DNA of 64,000 bases, taken from Mycobacterium interjectum. GTDB lineage: Bacteria; Actinomycetota; Actinomycetes; Mycobacteriales; Mycobacteriaceae. The notes below the pieces were generated by a model, which was given only the letters and a program-made list of their open reading frames with translations, did not search any database and was not told the DNA's origin. Positions 1-8,518 of the stretch are shown here, in pieces; the first letter of the stretch is position 1, and each line of letters opens with the position of its first letter. The stretch spans positions 41,863-105,862 of the forward strand of contig LQPB01000059.1 of assembly GCA_002102225.1 (NCBI GenBank). The letters are read 5' to 3'. A program made the translations under genes and the position numbers.

Positions 1-518
1 CGGTGATCGGCCTGGGCGCAGTGGGCCTGTGCGCCCTGCGCTGCGCATTTTTTCACGGTGCCGCAACCGTTTTCGCGGTCGACCGCGTGGATGGGCGCCT
101 GGACCGCGCCGCGGCGTGGGGAGCGACGCCGGTCAAGCCGCCGGCCGTAGCGGCCATCCTGGCGGCCACGGGCGGGCGCGGCGCCGACGCCGTGATCGAC
201 GCGGTCGCCACCGACGCATCCCTGACCGACGCGCTCAACGCGGTGCGGCCGGGCGGCACCGTCTCGGTTGTCGGTGTGCACGATATGAACCCGTTTCCGC
301 TCAACGCGCTGGGCTGCCTGATTCGCAGCATCACCCTGCGGATGACCACGGCGCCGGTGCAGCGCACCTGGCCGGAGCTGATCCCGCTGCTGCAATCCGG
401 CCGGCTCGACGTCGACGGCGTCTTCACCACGACACTGTCGTTGGACGAGGCCGCCAAGGGCTACGCGACCGCCGAGTCGCGCTCCGGCGACGAGGTGAAG
501 GTCCTGCTGACGCCCTAG
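1..518 (+). CDS. Zinc-type alcohol dehydrogenase, C-terminal part (cut by window start)
   Basis: The open frame runs in from the left edge, so this is the C-terminal half of a medium-chain dehydrogenase. The first visible residues contain the Rossmann motif GLGAVG, followed by the cofactor-binding half and a typical ending (an 'LDEAAKGY' helix and 'VKVLL'). The catalytic zinc-binding N-terminal domain lies outside the window, so the substrate cannot be judged. It is the first gene of a stretch whose order follows M. tuberculosis Rv1895 onward, and Rv1895 is annotated as a dehydrogenase. Its stop overlaps the stop of the convergent HAD gene by a few bases. Confidence 0.88.
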   Translation, partial: VIGLGAVGLCALRCAFFHGAATVFAVDRVDGRLDRAAAWGATPVKPPAVAAILAATGGRGADAVIDAVATDASLTDALNAVRPGGTVSVVGVHDMNPFPLNALGCLIRSITLRMTTAPVQRTWPELIPLLQSGRLDVDGVFTTTLSLDEAAKGYATAESRSGDEVKVLLTP

Positions 519-1312
519 GCCCGGTCGCGGCGGACGTGCTCGGCCAGATGGCGCAACGTCCGCACCGGCCCGCGGCGCCCCGAGGCGAGGCACATCACCG
601 GCCACCCCTGCGCAGCGGCCGCCGCCGCGAGCCCCGAGCGGGGATTCACCGGTCGCGGACACCCGACGACCGACATCGACGCCGCATCCTCGTCACCGTC
701 GGCGTAGAAGTAACTGCGCTGCACCGCAACGCCGTTGGCGGAACAGAATTGCTGCAGCGCGGCGGCCTTGGTGGCCCCCCACACGATCGGTTTGACGATC
801 CCGCCGGTCAGCCGGCCGTGCTCGTCGAGCTCGAAGTGGTTGCACTGCACGTTGGAAATGCCGAGGAAGCGCGCGACGGGCACCGCCTGAATGGACAGCG
901 CCGACGAGCTCAGCACGACGGTGTGCCCGCGCTGCTGATGCGCCTGCACGATGTCGTGCATGTGCGAATACAGACGCGCGGCAACGCGTTCGACGAACAA
1001 GCGGTCGCCCAGGGCGTTGAGCTCGGTGAGCGATTCCCCACGCAGGTAGCCGGCCGCCCGCACGATAAGGTGTTCGAACTCCAACCGACCGAAGCGGTAT
1101 CGCAGCGCGGCGTCGAACACACCCAGGAGCTCGCCCAGTCCGGCCTGGCGGCGACGGATCCGATCACCGACATGCACCGCCGCCGTGAAGCCGTCGACCA
1201 ACGTGCCGTCAAGGTCGAAGAAGGCGCCGATCCCGGGCCCCGGTGTGCTGGCGCCGATCTCCGCGAGGGCGTCGGCGGGCGAGAGCCTCGTGAGCGGCGC
1301 CATTCGGCTCAA
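515..1312 (-). CDS. HAD-superfamily hydrolase, subfamily IB (SerB-like phosphatase)
   Basis: This 265-residue protein has the HAD motifs in order: the nucleophile motif DLDGT at residues 33-37, a helical cap, motif II in a 'VVLSSSA' strand near residue 150, a lysine after 'GGIV', and the acidic motif 'DGDEDAAS' near residue 205. This layout is that of the IB subfamily, which includes phosphoserine phosphatase and related phosphomonoesterases; the real substrate is unknown. It starts 4 bp inside the end of the upstream methyltransferase gene, so the two are probably cotranscribed. A HAD gene in this spot is not part of the M. tuberculosis order as I recall it, so it may be an insertion. Confidence 0.85.
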   Translation of the reverse strand: MSRMAPLTRLSPADALAEIGASTPGPGIGAFFDLDGTLVDGFTAAVHVGDRIRRRQAGLGELLGVFDAALRYRFGRLEFEHLIVRAAGYLRGESLTELNALGDRLFVERVAARLYSHMHDIVQAHQQRGHTVVLSSSALSIQAVPVARFLGISNVQCNHFELDEHGRLTGGIVKPIVWGATKAAALQQFCSANGVAVQRSYFYADGDEDAASMSVVGCPRPVNPRSGLAAAAAAQGWPVMCLASGRRGPVRTLRHLAEHVRRDRA

Positions 1313-2160
1313 CCAGACCGCGTCGCCGTGATGTATTGGGAGCGCATGAACGCGTCGATCTTGACGTCTACCGGCGGCGGCGTCATCCCGTAGCCGGCCT
1401 GCAGGTCGAGCGTGTTGCGGACGGGTTCGACGGCCCAGCCGTGCGCGGCGAGCGACTCCGCAGGGTCGCCCTGGGGCTCGTAGGTGAGGGCGGAGAAGTC
1501 CACATCGCCGGACATGTTGACCCCGGGGTGGTCCGTCTCCAGGGCGGCGAGCTGCTCGCGGTCCAAGCGGGATCCCAGCGCGCCGATGGCGATTCGGCTG
1601 CCCGGCGCACTGAGCCCGCTGATGCGGGAGAAGAGCGCGCTTTGGGCCTCGTCGGTCAGATAGGGCAACACACCCTCCACCGACCAGGCGCTGGGAGCCT
1701 CGGTGTCGAAGCCTGCCGCTTCCAACCGCCGCGACCAGTCGGTGCGCAAATCGGCCCCGACCTCGACCCTGCGGGCCTTGGGCGTGGCGCCATGCTCGCC
1801 GAGCACGCGTCCCTTGAATTCGAGGACCTTCGGCAGGTCAACCTCGAAAACCGTTGTGCCATCCGGCCAGCCGAGGCGGTATGCGCGAGAGTCCAGTCCC
1901 GCGGCGACGATCACCGCCTGTCGGATGCCCGCCTCACCGGCGAAGGCGAAGAAGTCGTCGAAGAACCTCGTCTGCACACCGTAGAGGCGCGGAAACGCCG
2001 TCTCGTCCTCGGAGGTACCCGGATTGGCAAGCACACCGGCCAGATACGGGTCCTGCGCGGCGTCGATGAAAACCTGCGCGTATTCGTCGCGGACCAGCGG
2101 CCGTGGGCCGATGGCGTGCAGTGCACGCCATCCCGCCACCAGCAGCGCGGTGTAGCCCAC
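1309..2160 (-). CDS. SAM-dependent methyltransferase, mycobacterial TIGR00027/LCM family
   Basis: The 283-residue frame shows the family signatures: 'VIVAAGLDSRAYRL' at residues 83-96 (SAM-binding motif I region), 'FEVDLPKVLEFK' at 105-116, and 'EGVLPYL' further on. It corresponds by position to Rv1896c. The only in-frame start codon is the GTG at 2160. However, the frame upstream of it still encodes family-like N-terminal residues (SDDDEWDIVSG, up to about 2205) before a stop near 2235, with no ATG, GTG or TTG. The true start has therefore been lost, shifted out of frame, or is non-standard. Substrates of this large mycobacterial family are mostly unknown. Confidence 0.85.
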   Translation of the reverse strand: MGYTALLVAGWRALHAIGPRPLVRDEYAQVFIDAAQDPYLAGVLANPGTSEDETAFPRLYGVQTRFFDDFFAFAGEAGIRQAVIVAAGLDSRAYRLGWPDGTTVFEVDLPKVLEFKGRVLGEHGATPKARRVEVGADLRTDWSRRLEAAGFDTEAPSAWSVEGVLPYLTDEAQSALFSRISGLSAPGSRIAIGALGSRLDREQLAALETDHPGVNMSGDVDFSALTYEPQGDPAESLAAHGWAVEPVRNTLDLQAGYGMTPPPVDVKIDAFMRSQYITATRSG

Positions 2161-2293
2161 CCCGCTGACGATGTCCCACTCGTCGTCGTCGGAGCGAAGC
2201 GACCCGAAGTCAGGCGATGTGCTCGTGGTCGCCCCCTCACGTCAGAATCGGCCACCAAAGCCGACATCTACCAAGGTACCTGCGATGGCGCCG

Positions 2294-2725
2294 TCAAATC
2301 TCGAGAATGACCGTGACCGGTCCGTCGTTCACCAACTCGACCTGCATATTCGCGCCGAACACGCCGGTGTGCACGTCGGCGCCCAGCGTGTGCAACGCGT
2401 CGGCGAACGCTTCGATCAGCGGTTCGGCCACCGCCCCGGGTGCGGCGGCGTTCCAGGACGGGCGCCGGCCCTTCGCGGTGTCGGCGTACAACGTGAACTG
2501 GCTGACCACCAATATCGGCGCGTTGACATCGGCGGCGGACCGTTCACCGGCGAGAATGCGTAGATACCAGAGCTTTTCGGCCAGCCGTCGCGCCTTGGCG
2601 GGGTCGTCGTCGTGAGTGACGCCGACGAAAGCCAACAAGCCCTGGCCGGCCGGCCGGATAGCGCCCACCACTTGACCGTCGACCGACACCGATGCCGACG
2701 AGACCCGTTGCACCAGTACCCGCAT
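2294..2725 (-). CDS. dtd: D-aminoacyl-tRNA deacylase
   Basis: This 143-residue protein has the expected full length for Dtd. It removes D-amino acids (and glycine from tRNA-Ala) mischarged onto tRNA, a cytosolic proofreading step. Both active-site motifs are present: SQFTLYA at residues 75-81 and NDGPVT at 133-138. The ATG at 2725 begins 'MRVLVQRVSSASV', the normal start of the family; the open frame extends further upstream but that part is antisense to the next gene. It is divergent from the thiamine-binding gene, as Rv1897c/Rv1898 are in M. tuberculosis. Confidence 0.96.
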   Translation of the reverse strand: MRVLVQRVSSASVSVDGQVVGAIRPAGQGLLAFVGVTHDDDPAKARRLAEKLWYLRILAGERSAADVNAPILVVSQFTLYADTAKGRRPSWNAAAPGAVAEPLIEAFADALHTLGADVHTGVFGANMQVELVNDGPVTVILEI

Positions 2726-2776
2726 GGCCCTCGATGCTGCCAGGCCGCGGTCCGAAACGGTGGGTAGGCTCGTGAC

Positions 2777-3082
2777 GTGTCCGTGCTCGTCGCGTTTTCC
2801 GTCACCCCGCTGGGCGTGGGCGAGGGCGTCGGAGAGATCGTTGCCGAAGCGGTTCGGGTGGTCCGCGAATCCGGCCTGCCCAACAAGACGGATTCGATGT
2901 TCACCGTGATCGAGGGCGAAACCTGGGAGGAAGTGATGGCCGTCGTGCAGCGCGCGGTCGAGGCCGTGGCCGCGCGGGCTCCCAGGGTCAGCACGGTGAT
3001 CAAGGTGGACTCGCGGGCTTCGGCCCAGGACGCGATGACGCAGAAGGTCGCCTCCGTCGAGCGCCACCTGGCCGGCGGCTAA
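2777..3082 (+). CDS. Thiamine-binding MTH1187/YkoF-like protein (Rv1898-like)
   Basis: A small 101-residue cytosolic protein of the MTH1187/YqgV family, single-domain ferredoxin-like proteins that bind thiamine or related pyrimidines. The order 'VAFSVTPLG' near the N-terminus, 'GLPNKTDSMFTVIEG' in the middle and a closing amphipathic helix is typical. The GTG start at 2777 gives the usual length. It ends 4 bp before the convergent macro-domain gene's own stop region. Its physiological role in mycobacteria is not established. Confidence 0.88.
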   Translation: MSVLVAFSVTPLGVGEGVGEIVAEAVRVVRESGLPNKTDSMFTVIEGETWEEVMAVVQRAVEAVAARAPRVSTVIKVDSRASAQDAMTQKVASVERHLAGG

Positions 3083-3573
3083 GCCCGCACCGCGTCCCGG
3101 AACGCCCGCTCCGCCGCGTCACCGTGGACGGCGAAGACCACCCTTTCCAGCGAGGCCGCGCGGTGTTGGCGCACGACGCCGACCATCAGCCGCGCCGCGT
3201 CATCGAGTGGGAAACCGCCGACACCGGTGCCGAACGCCACCAGGGCCAACGAGCGGCAGCCGAGTTCGTCGGCCTTGCGCAGCGTGGCACCGGTTGCCCG
3301 GGTGATGATCTCGGCCGAGGTCGGGCCGCCCAGCTCCATCGTGGCCGCGTGGATGACGTAGCGCGCTGGCATGTCGCCGGCGGTGGTCTCCACGGCTTCG
3401 CCGAGCCCGATCGGCGCCTTGTCGGCCGATTCGCGCTGCACGTCGGCCCCGCCGGCCCGGGCAATAGCCGCGGCGACGCCGCCACCATGCCGCAGTTGGG
3501 TATTGGCGGCGTTGGTGATCGCGTCGAGTTCGAGCTTGGTGATGTCGGCCTGCACTACCTCTAACTCGATCAT
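3079..3573 (-). CDS. Macro domain protein (ADP-ribose binding / O-acetyl-ADP-ribose deacetylase type)
   Basis: This 164-residue protein is a single macro domain. It shows 'DAITNAANTQLRHGGGVAAAI' (the ADP-ribose-binding Asn and Gly-rich loop, residues 17-37), 'YVIHAATM' near 72 and 'FGTGVGGFPLDDAAR' near 114-128. Such proteins hydrolyse ADP-ribose adducts or O-acetyl-ADP-ribose. Its position matches M. tuberculosis lppD (Rv1899c), which I recall as a longer protein annotated as a lipoprotein. Here the frame starts at the ATG at 3573 immediately before the macro fold, and no signal peptide or lipobox can be seen. Confidence 0.9.
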   Translation of the reverse strand: MIELEVVQADITKLELDAITNAANTQLRHGGGVAAAIARAGGADVQRESADKAPIGLGEAVETTAGDMPARYVIHAATMELGGPTSAEIITRATGATLRKADELGCRSLALVAFGTGVGGFPLDDAARLMVGVVRQHRAASLERVVFAVHGDAAERAFRDAVRA

Positions 3574-3633
3574 CGGTCCATTGTCCGTCCGATGGCCGTC
3601 GCCGGCTCGCCCGCCGCCCCGTTCAGTAGGCTC

Positions 3634-4908
3634 ATGCCGGTGAGCGCACGCGCAGGCATCGTCGTCACCGGAACCGAGGTCCTCACCGGACGCGTCCAAG
3701 ACGCCAACGGCCCGTGGATCGCCGATCGCCTGCTCGAGCTGGGCGTGGAGCTGGCGCACATCACCATCTGCGGCGACCGCCCGTCCGACATCGAGGCGCA
3801 GCTGCGCTTCATGGCCGACCAGGGCGTGGACCTGATCATCACCAGCGGCGGCCTGGGCCCGACGGCCGACGACATGACCGTCGAGGTGGTGGCGCGCTTC
3901 TGCGGTCGCGACCTCGTGCTCGACGAGGCAACCGAGAACAAGATCGCCGACATCCTGAAAAACCTGATGGCACGCTTCGAGGGCGTCGACTTCGAGGCCG
4001 TCCGCGCGGCCAACCGCAAGCAGGCCATGATCCCGGCCGGCGCGCAGGTGCTCGACCCGGTGGGGACCGCACCGGGCGTGGTGGTGCCGGGCAAGCCCGC
4101 GGTGATCGTGCTTCCGGGTCCCCCGCGCGAGCTGCAGCCGATGTGGCGCAGGGCCATCGCAACCCCGGCCGCGCAGGACGCGATCGCGGGCCGAACGACT
4201 TACGAACAAAAGACGATTCGCATGTTCGGGCTGCCCGAGTCGGGCCTGGCCGACACGCTGCGTGACGCCGAGAAATCCGTCGCCGGCTTCGAGCGCCTGG
4301 AGATCACCACCTGCCTGCGGCGCGGCGAGATCGAAATGGTCACGCGCTACGAGCCCGACGCCGCGGACGCCTACACGCGGCTCACCGAAGCGTTGCGAGA
4401 GCGGCACGGGCAGCAGATCTACTCCGAAGACGGCTCGAAAGTGGACGACCTGGTCGCGCGGTTGCTCACCGGTCGCTGGATAGCGACCGCCGAATCATGC
4501 ACCGCGGGTCTGCTGTCCGCGCGGCTGACCGACCGCGCCGGCTCCTCGGACTACGTAGCAGGCGGCGTGGTGTCCTATTCCAACGAGGCGAAAGCCCAAC
4601 TACTGGGCGTTGACCCTGCCCTGATCGAGGCGCACGGCGCGGTGTCCGAACCGGTGGCCGAGGCGATGGCGGCGGGCGCGCTCAAGCGCTTCGGCGCCGA
4701 CACCGCCGTCGCGATCACCGGGATCGCCGGCCCGGGCGGGGGGACCGCCGAAAAGCCGGTTGGCACAGTCTGTTTCACCGTGATGCTGGCCGACGGCCGC
4801 ACCGACACCCGAACGCTGCGGCTGCCCGGCAACCGCTCCGACGTACGCGAGCGGTCCACGACGGTGGCGATGCACCTGCTGCGGCGCATCCTCACCGACC
4901 CCGGCTAG
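3634..4908 (+). CDS. cinA: CinA-like protein with nicotinamide-nucleotide amidase domain
   Basis: The 424-residue protein has an N-terminal MoCF/COG1058 domain (SGGLGPTADD at 71-80) and a C-terminal PncC-type amidase domain with TAESCTAG at 285-292, whose Ser288 is the expected nucleophile. The PncC domain recycles nicotinamide mononucleotide in NAD metabolism. I chose the ATG at 3634 because 'MPVSARAGIVVTGTE' matches the usual N-terminus; the frame is open 14 codons further upstream. Position and length match Rv1901, but lipJ (Rv1900c), which precedes cinA in M. tuberculosis, is missing here. Confidence 0.93.
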   Translation: MPVSARAGIVVTGTEVLTGRVQDANGPWIADRLLELGVELAHITICGDRPSDIEAQLRFMADQGVDLIITSGGLGPTADDMTVEVVARFCGRDLVLDEATENKIADILKNLMARFEGVDFEAVRAANRKQAMIPAGAQVLDPVGTAPGVVVPGKPAVIVLPGPPRELQPMWRRAIATPAAQDAIAGRTTYEQKTIRMFGLPESGLADTLRDAEKSVAGFERLEITTCLRRGEIEMVTRYEPDAADAYTRLTEALRERHGQQIYSEDGSKVDDLVARLLTGRWIATAESCTAGLLSARLTDRAGSSDYVAGGVVSYSNEAKAQLLGVDPALIEAHGAVSEPVAEAMAAGALKRFGADTAVAITGIAGPGGGTAEKPVGTVCFTVMLADGRTDTRTLRLPGNRSDVRERSTTVAMHLLRRILTDPG

Positions 4909-4910
4909 AA

Positions 4911-6185
4911 TCACGCCATTTCGGTTGGCAGGAATGCGCTTTCGGCGGTGCCGAAGCGAATCCCCGTGGCGTCCTTGCCGATCAGCGTCAAAAACGCCAC
5001 GGCGATCAATACCGGCACGATCGTCGCCGCCAGCGCGAAGGGATAACCGTGCGACTCGGCCAGCCGTTCCTGAATCGGCAGGTTGAAGGCGGCCAGCAGG
5101 TTTCCCAGCTGGTAGGTCACGCCGGGGTAGAGGCCGCGGATCGCGTCGGGCGACATCTCGGTCAGGTGGGCCGGGATCACCCCCCACGCGCCCTGCACGC
5201 AGATCTGCATCAAAAACGAGCCGAGGCACAGCATCGCCGCGCTGTGGGAGTAGGCGAACAGCGGCACGATCGGCAGACCCAGCAAGGCGCAGAAGATGAT
5301 GGTGTGGCGGCGGCCGAATCGCTGTGACAGCGACCCGAAGAACAGCCCGCCGACGATGGCGCCGAGGTTGTAGACGATCACGATCCACTTGACGGTGACG
5401 CTGGACAGGCCGGCGCCGTGGTTGGCGGCCGCCCCCAGGAAGGTGGGGTAGACGTCCTGGGTGCCGTGGCTCATCCAGTTGAATGCGGTCATCAGCAGCA
5501 CGAGATAGATGAATCGACGGACGATCCCGGCGTCGCGCAGCACGTCGCGGATCCTGGTGCTGGTGAGCTTCATTCGGTCCTGCGCGGCCTCCCACACCTC
5601 GGACTCCTCCACGCGGTAGCGGATGATCAGGCTGACCAGCGCCGGGACGATGCTCAGGCCGAACAGCCACCGCCACGACAGGCCCAGCCAATTCATCACC
5701 ACCAGCGAGGCGACGCTCGCCAGCAGATAGCCGAAGGCGTAGCCCTCCTGCAGCAGCCCGGAGAAGAATCCGCGCCGCTCGACGGGAACCTTCTCCATCG
5801 CGAGCGCGGCGCCCAGCCCCCACTCGCCGCCCATCCCGATGCCGTAGAGCAGACGCAGGATCACCAGCACCGTGAAGTTCGGCGCGAACGCGCACAGGAA
5901 CCCGACGACGGAGTAGAAGATCACGTCCACCATCAACGGGAGCCGCCGCCCGACGCGGTCGGCCCACAGCCCGAATATCAACGCGCCGACCGGGCGCATC
6001 AGCAGGGTGGCCGTCGTGACGAACGCGACCTCGGCCTTGCTGATGTGGAAAGTCTTGGCGATGTCGGCGTAGACGAGCACGACGATGAAGTAGTCGAAAG
6101 CGTCCATCGTCCAGCCCAACAACGCCGCGATGAATGAGTTGCGCTGGTCGGCGGTCAACTTCTTTCGAGGGCTTTGTGTGGTCAC
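4911..6185 (-). CDS. nanT: MFS transporter, sialic acid/sugar-type (NanT-like)
   Basis: A 424-residue major facilitator with about 12 hydrophobic segments, the MFS signature 'GLWADRVGRR' after the second segment, and a charged cytoplasmic loop in the middle. It corresponds by position and length to Rv1902c, annotated NanT by similarity; the substrate is unproven, and metabolite:proton symport of an organic anion is equally possible. I place the start at the GTG at 6185 ('VTTQSPRKKL'). An ATG at 6236 would add 17 residues and bring it within 3 bp of the divergent amidohydrolase start. It is convergent with cinA, with 2 bp between stops. Confidence 0.87.
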   Translation of the reverse strand: MTTQSPRKKLTADQRNSFIAALLGWTMDAFDYFIVVLVYADIAKTFHISKAEVAFVTTATLLMRPVGALIFGLWADRVGRRLPLMVDVIFYSVVGFLCAFAPNFTVLVILRLLYGIGMGGEWGLGAALAMEKVPVERRGFFSGLLQEGYAFGYLLASVASLVVMNWLGLSWRWLFGLSIVPALVSLIIRYRVEESEVWEAAQDRMKLTSTRIRDVLRDAGIVRRFIYLVLLMTAFNWMSHGTQDVYPTFLGAAANHGAGLSSVTVKWIVIVYNLGAIVGGLFFGSLSQRFGRRHTIIFCALLGLPIVPLFAYSHSAAMLCLGSFLMQICVQGAWGVIPAHLTEMSPDAIRGLYPGVTYQLGNLLAAFNLPIQERLAESHGYPFALAATIVPVLIAVAFLTLIGKDATGIRFGTAESAFLPTEMA

Positions 6186-6238
6186 TTGAGCAATCGTGCA
6201 GTACCGGTCGGCGATGCGCGAGAGTAAGTTCCGCATAC

Positions 6239-7306
6239 ATGCGAATCATCGACGCCGATGGACACGTCGCCGAGAACTCCTCGCTGGCGATCGAAGCGAT
6301 CAAGCGCTGGCCCGACCACGTCAAGCCCAGCAGCGACGGGCGGCTGCGGTTGACGCTGGAGGGCCGCAACTACCCGGAGGACCAAGGCCCGGGAGCCGGT
6401 TGTCCGCCCGAGCACGGCATCAGCAAGGCGCCCGACATCAATTGCCGCTCACCCGAGGGCGTGCTCGGCGACGCCGACCGCGATCACATCGACACGATGG
6501 TGCTGTACCCGAGCATGGGGCTGTGCGCACCCAGCCTCGAGGACCCCGAATTCGCCGCGGGATTCTCGCGCCTCTACAACCAGTGGATCGCCGATTACTG
6601 CGCCTCGTCCGGTGGCCGGCTGCGCGGCGTCGCCGTGACCCCGATCGAACACGGCCGGGCGGCCATCGACGTCATGACCGAGGCCAAGGAGCTCGGGCTG
6701 GTGGCGACCCTGATACCGCCGGCGCTCAAGACCCGCAACCTCGACCACCCCGACCTCGATCCGTTCTACGCGGCGGCCGTCGAGCTCGGGATGCCGCTGG
6801 GCGTGCACGGCGCCCCCGGCATTCACCTGCCGAAGATCGGCGTGGACCGCTTCACCAATTACATTCAGGTGCACTGCATCAGCTTTCCGTTCGACCAGAT
6901 GACGGCGATGACCGCGATGGTCTCCGGCGGCGTCTTCGAGCGCCATCCCCAGTTGCGGGTCGCGTTCCTGGAGGCGGGCGCGGGGTGGGTCCCGTTCTTC
7001 ATCGATCGCCTGCACGAGCACTACGAGAAGCGGGGCGACTGGGTTGAGCGCGGCTGGCGCCGCGACCCGCACGAATACCTGGCCGCGGGCAACATCTTCG
7101 TGACCTGCGAGCCGGAGGAGCCGATCCTGCCCGGCGTGATCGATGTGCTGGGTGACGACTTCATCATGTTCGCCAGCGACTACCCGCACTGGGACGGCGA
7201 ATGGCCGGAGAGCACCAAGCACCTGCGCACCCGCGCGGACATCAGCGAGGAGGCGCGCGAAAAAATCGGCGGGCTCAACGCGCAGCGCTTCTACAACCTG
7301 AACTGA
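6239..7306 (+). CDS. Amidohydrolase family 2 (metal-dependent hydrolase/decarboxylase)
   Basis: This 355-residue protein carries the amidohydrolase_2 layout: N-terminal D-x-D-G-H (residues 5-9), a metal-ligand histidine in 'GVHGAPG' (His190), 'FLEAGAGWVPFFIDRL' at 243-258 and the catalytic aspartate in 'FASDYPHWDG' (Asp314). Members of this clade include decarboxylases of aromatic acids and other carbon-carbon or carbon-nitrogen hydrolases, so the reaction cannot be named. The ATG at 6239 starts exactly at the conserved 'RIIDADGH'. It is divergent from nanT with little space between starts. I recall no gene of this type here in M. tuberculosis, so it looks like an accessory insertion. Confidence 0.88.
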   Translation: MRIIDADGHVAENSSLAIEAIKRWPDHVKPSSDGRLRLTLEGRNYPEDQGPGAGCPPEHGISKAPDINCRSPEGVLGDADRDHIDTMVLYPSMGLCAPSLEDPEFAAGFSRLYNQWIADYCASSGGRLRGVAVTPIEHGRAAIDVMTEAKELGLVATLIPPALKTRNLDHPDLDPFYAAAVELGMPLGVHGAPGIHLPKIGVDRFTNYIQVHCISFPFDQMTAMTAMVSGGVFERHPQLRVAFLEAGAGWVPFFIDRLHEHYEKRGDWVERGWRRDPHEYLAAGNIFVTCEPEEPILPGVIDVLGDDFIMFASDYPHWDGEWPESTKHLRTRADISEEAREKIGGLNAQRFYNLN

Positions 7307-7329
7307 GCCGGGTGGGAGGATTCACTGCT

Positions 7330-7722
7330 ATGGGCCCTTTCCTGCTTCGCGCCGCACTGACCGGACTCGCCATGTGGATCGTCACCCTCTTCATGCACGG
7401 GATCAGATTCGTCGGCGGCAGCACCACGCTTCAGACCGTCGCCATCATCTTCGTCGTCGCCGTGATCTTCGGTCTGGTCAACGCGTTCATCAAGCCGGTG
7501 GTCCAGATCCTGTCGATCCCGCTCTACATCCTGACGCTGGGGCTCATTCATATCGTGATCAATGCGTTGATGCTGTGGATCACCGCGTGGATCACCGCGC
7601 ACACCACGCACTGGGGACTGCAGATCGACCATTTCTGGTGGACGGCGATCTGGGCCGCCATCCTGTTGTCGCTTGTGAGCTGGGTGCTGTCGCTGGTGAT
7701 CCGCGACGTCACTCGCGCCTGA
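7330..7722 (+). CDS. Small membrane protein, phage-holin-4_2 (PF04020)-like, Rv1903 type
   Basis: A 130-residue protein with four predicted membrane segments, containing 'VNAFIKPVVQILSIPLYILTLGL', the hallmark of the PF04020 family. Length and position match Rv1903. A good ribosome binding site (GGGAGGA) sits about 9 bp before the ATG at 7330. Function is unknown; despite the family name there is no sign of a prophage. It lies 23 bp after the amidohydrolase, so read-through is likely. Confidence 0.87.
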   Translation: MGPFLLRAALTGLAMWIVTLFMHGIRFVGGSTTLQTVAIIFVVAVIFGLVNAFIKPVVQILSIPLYILTLGLIHIVINALMLWITAWITAHTTHWGLQIDHFWWTAIWAAILLSLVSWVLSLVIRDVTRA

Positions 7723-7735
7723 ACCGCCTAGATTT

Positions 7736-8518
7736 TCAGCGGCCCTGCCAGCGCGGCGGCCGCTTCTCGGCGAAGGCGCGGGGACCCTCCTTGGCGTCCT
7801 CGGTCTCGAAAACCCGGTCGCTGTGCCGTGTTTCGTTGTCGTAGGCCGCCCCGAGGTCGAGCGCCAAACCCTCGACGGCGGACTGTTTCGTCGCGAAGAC
7901 GGCGAGCGGCGCGTTGGCCGCGATTCGCTCGGCGTAGTCATACGCGGCGTCCATCAGCCGGTCGGCGGGAACCACCCGGTTGATCAGCCCCATGGCCAGG
8001 GCGCGTTCCGCGTCCACCATGTCGGCGGTCAGCAGCAGTTCCATCGCGAGCGGATACGGCATCTGCCGGGGCAGCCGGACAGTGCTCCCACCGCCGGCGA
8101 ACAGGCCGCGCTTGGGCTCCATGACCGCGAAGCGCGCCTCGGGCACGGCGACGCGAATGTCGGTGGAGGTCAGCATCTCGAAGCCCCCCGCGACGCAGGT
8201 GCCGTTGACGGCCGCGACGACCGGTTTGTACACCGGGAACCGGTGTAAGACGGCGTGGATCGCGTCGTCCTTGTTCCAGCCCTCGGGCTTGGGCAGGTCC
8301 CCGGTGAGTTCCGGGATGAATTTCTTCAGGTCGGCCCCCGTGCAGAAGTCCCGTCCGACGCCGGTGATCACGGCGACCCAGGCGCGATCGTCGTCGCGGA
8401 ACGCCGCCCAGGCCCGGGCCAGATCGCGAAAGTGCTCCATGTCCAACGAATTGCGCGTCTCGGGACGGTTGATCGTGATGGTCACGACGTGGGCGCGCAG
8501 CGCGTAGTCGATGCTCAT
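7736..8518 (-). CDS. Enoyl-CoA hydratase/isomerase family protein (crotonase fold)
   Basis: The 260-residue protein has the crotonase core: 'TINRPETRNSLD' at 15-26, the first oxyanion-hole region 'DFCTGADLKKF' at 58-68, and 'VNGTCVAGGFEML' at 104-116 forming the second oxyanion-hole turn. The trimerisation C-terminus 'RAFAEKRPPRWQGR' is typical. The catalytic residues in 'MEPKRGLFAGGG' keep one acidic residue (Glu134). The ATG at 8518 overlaps the stop of the upstream aao gene by 4 bp (ATGA), so the two are translationally coupled. The acyl-CoA substrate is unknown. Confidence 0.92.
   Translation of the reverse strand: MSIDYALRAHVVTITINRPETRNSLDMEHFRDLARAWAAFRDDDRAWVAVITGVGRDFCTGADLKKFIPELTGDLPKPEGWNKDDAIHAVLHRFPVYKPVVAAVNGTCVAGGFEMLTSTDIRVAVPEARFAVMEPKRGLFAGGGSTVRLPRQMPYPLAMELLLTADMVDAERALAMGLINRVVPADRLMDAAYDYAERIAANAPLAVFATKQSAVEGLALDLGAAYDNETRHSDRVFETEDAKEGPRAFAEKRPPRWQGR

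Noticed and set aside
29..1393. 454-codon plus-strand open frame across the dehydrogenase end and HAD gene
   Set aside because: It is antisense to the HAD phosphatase, whose translation has clear catalytic motifs; the plus-strand product is Arg-rich with no domain.
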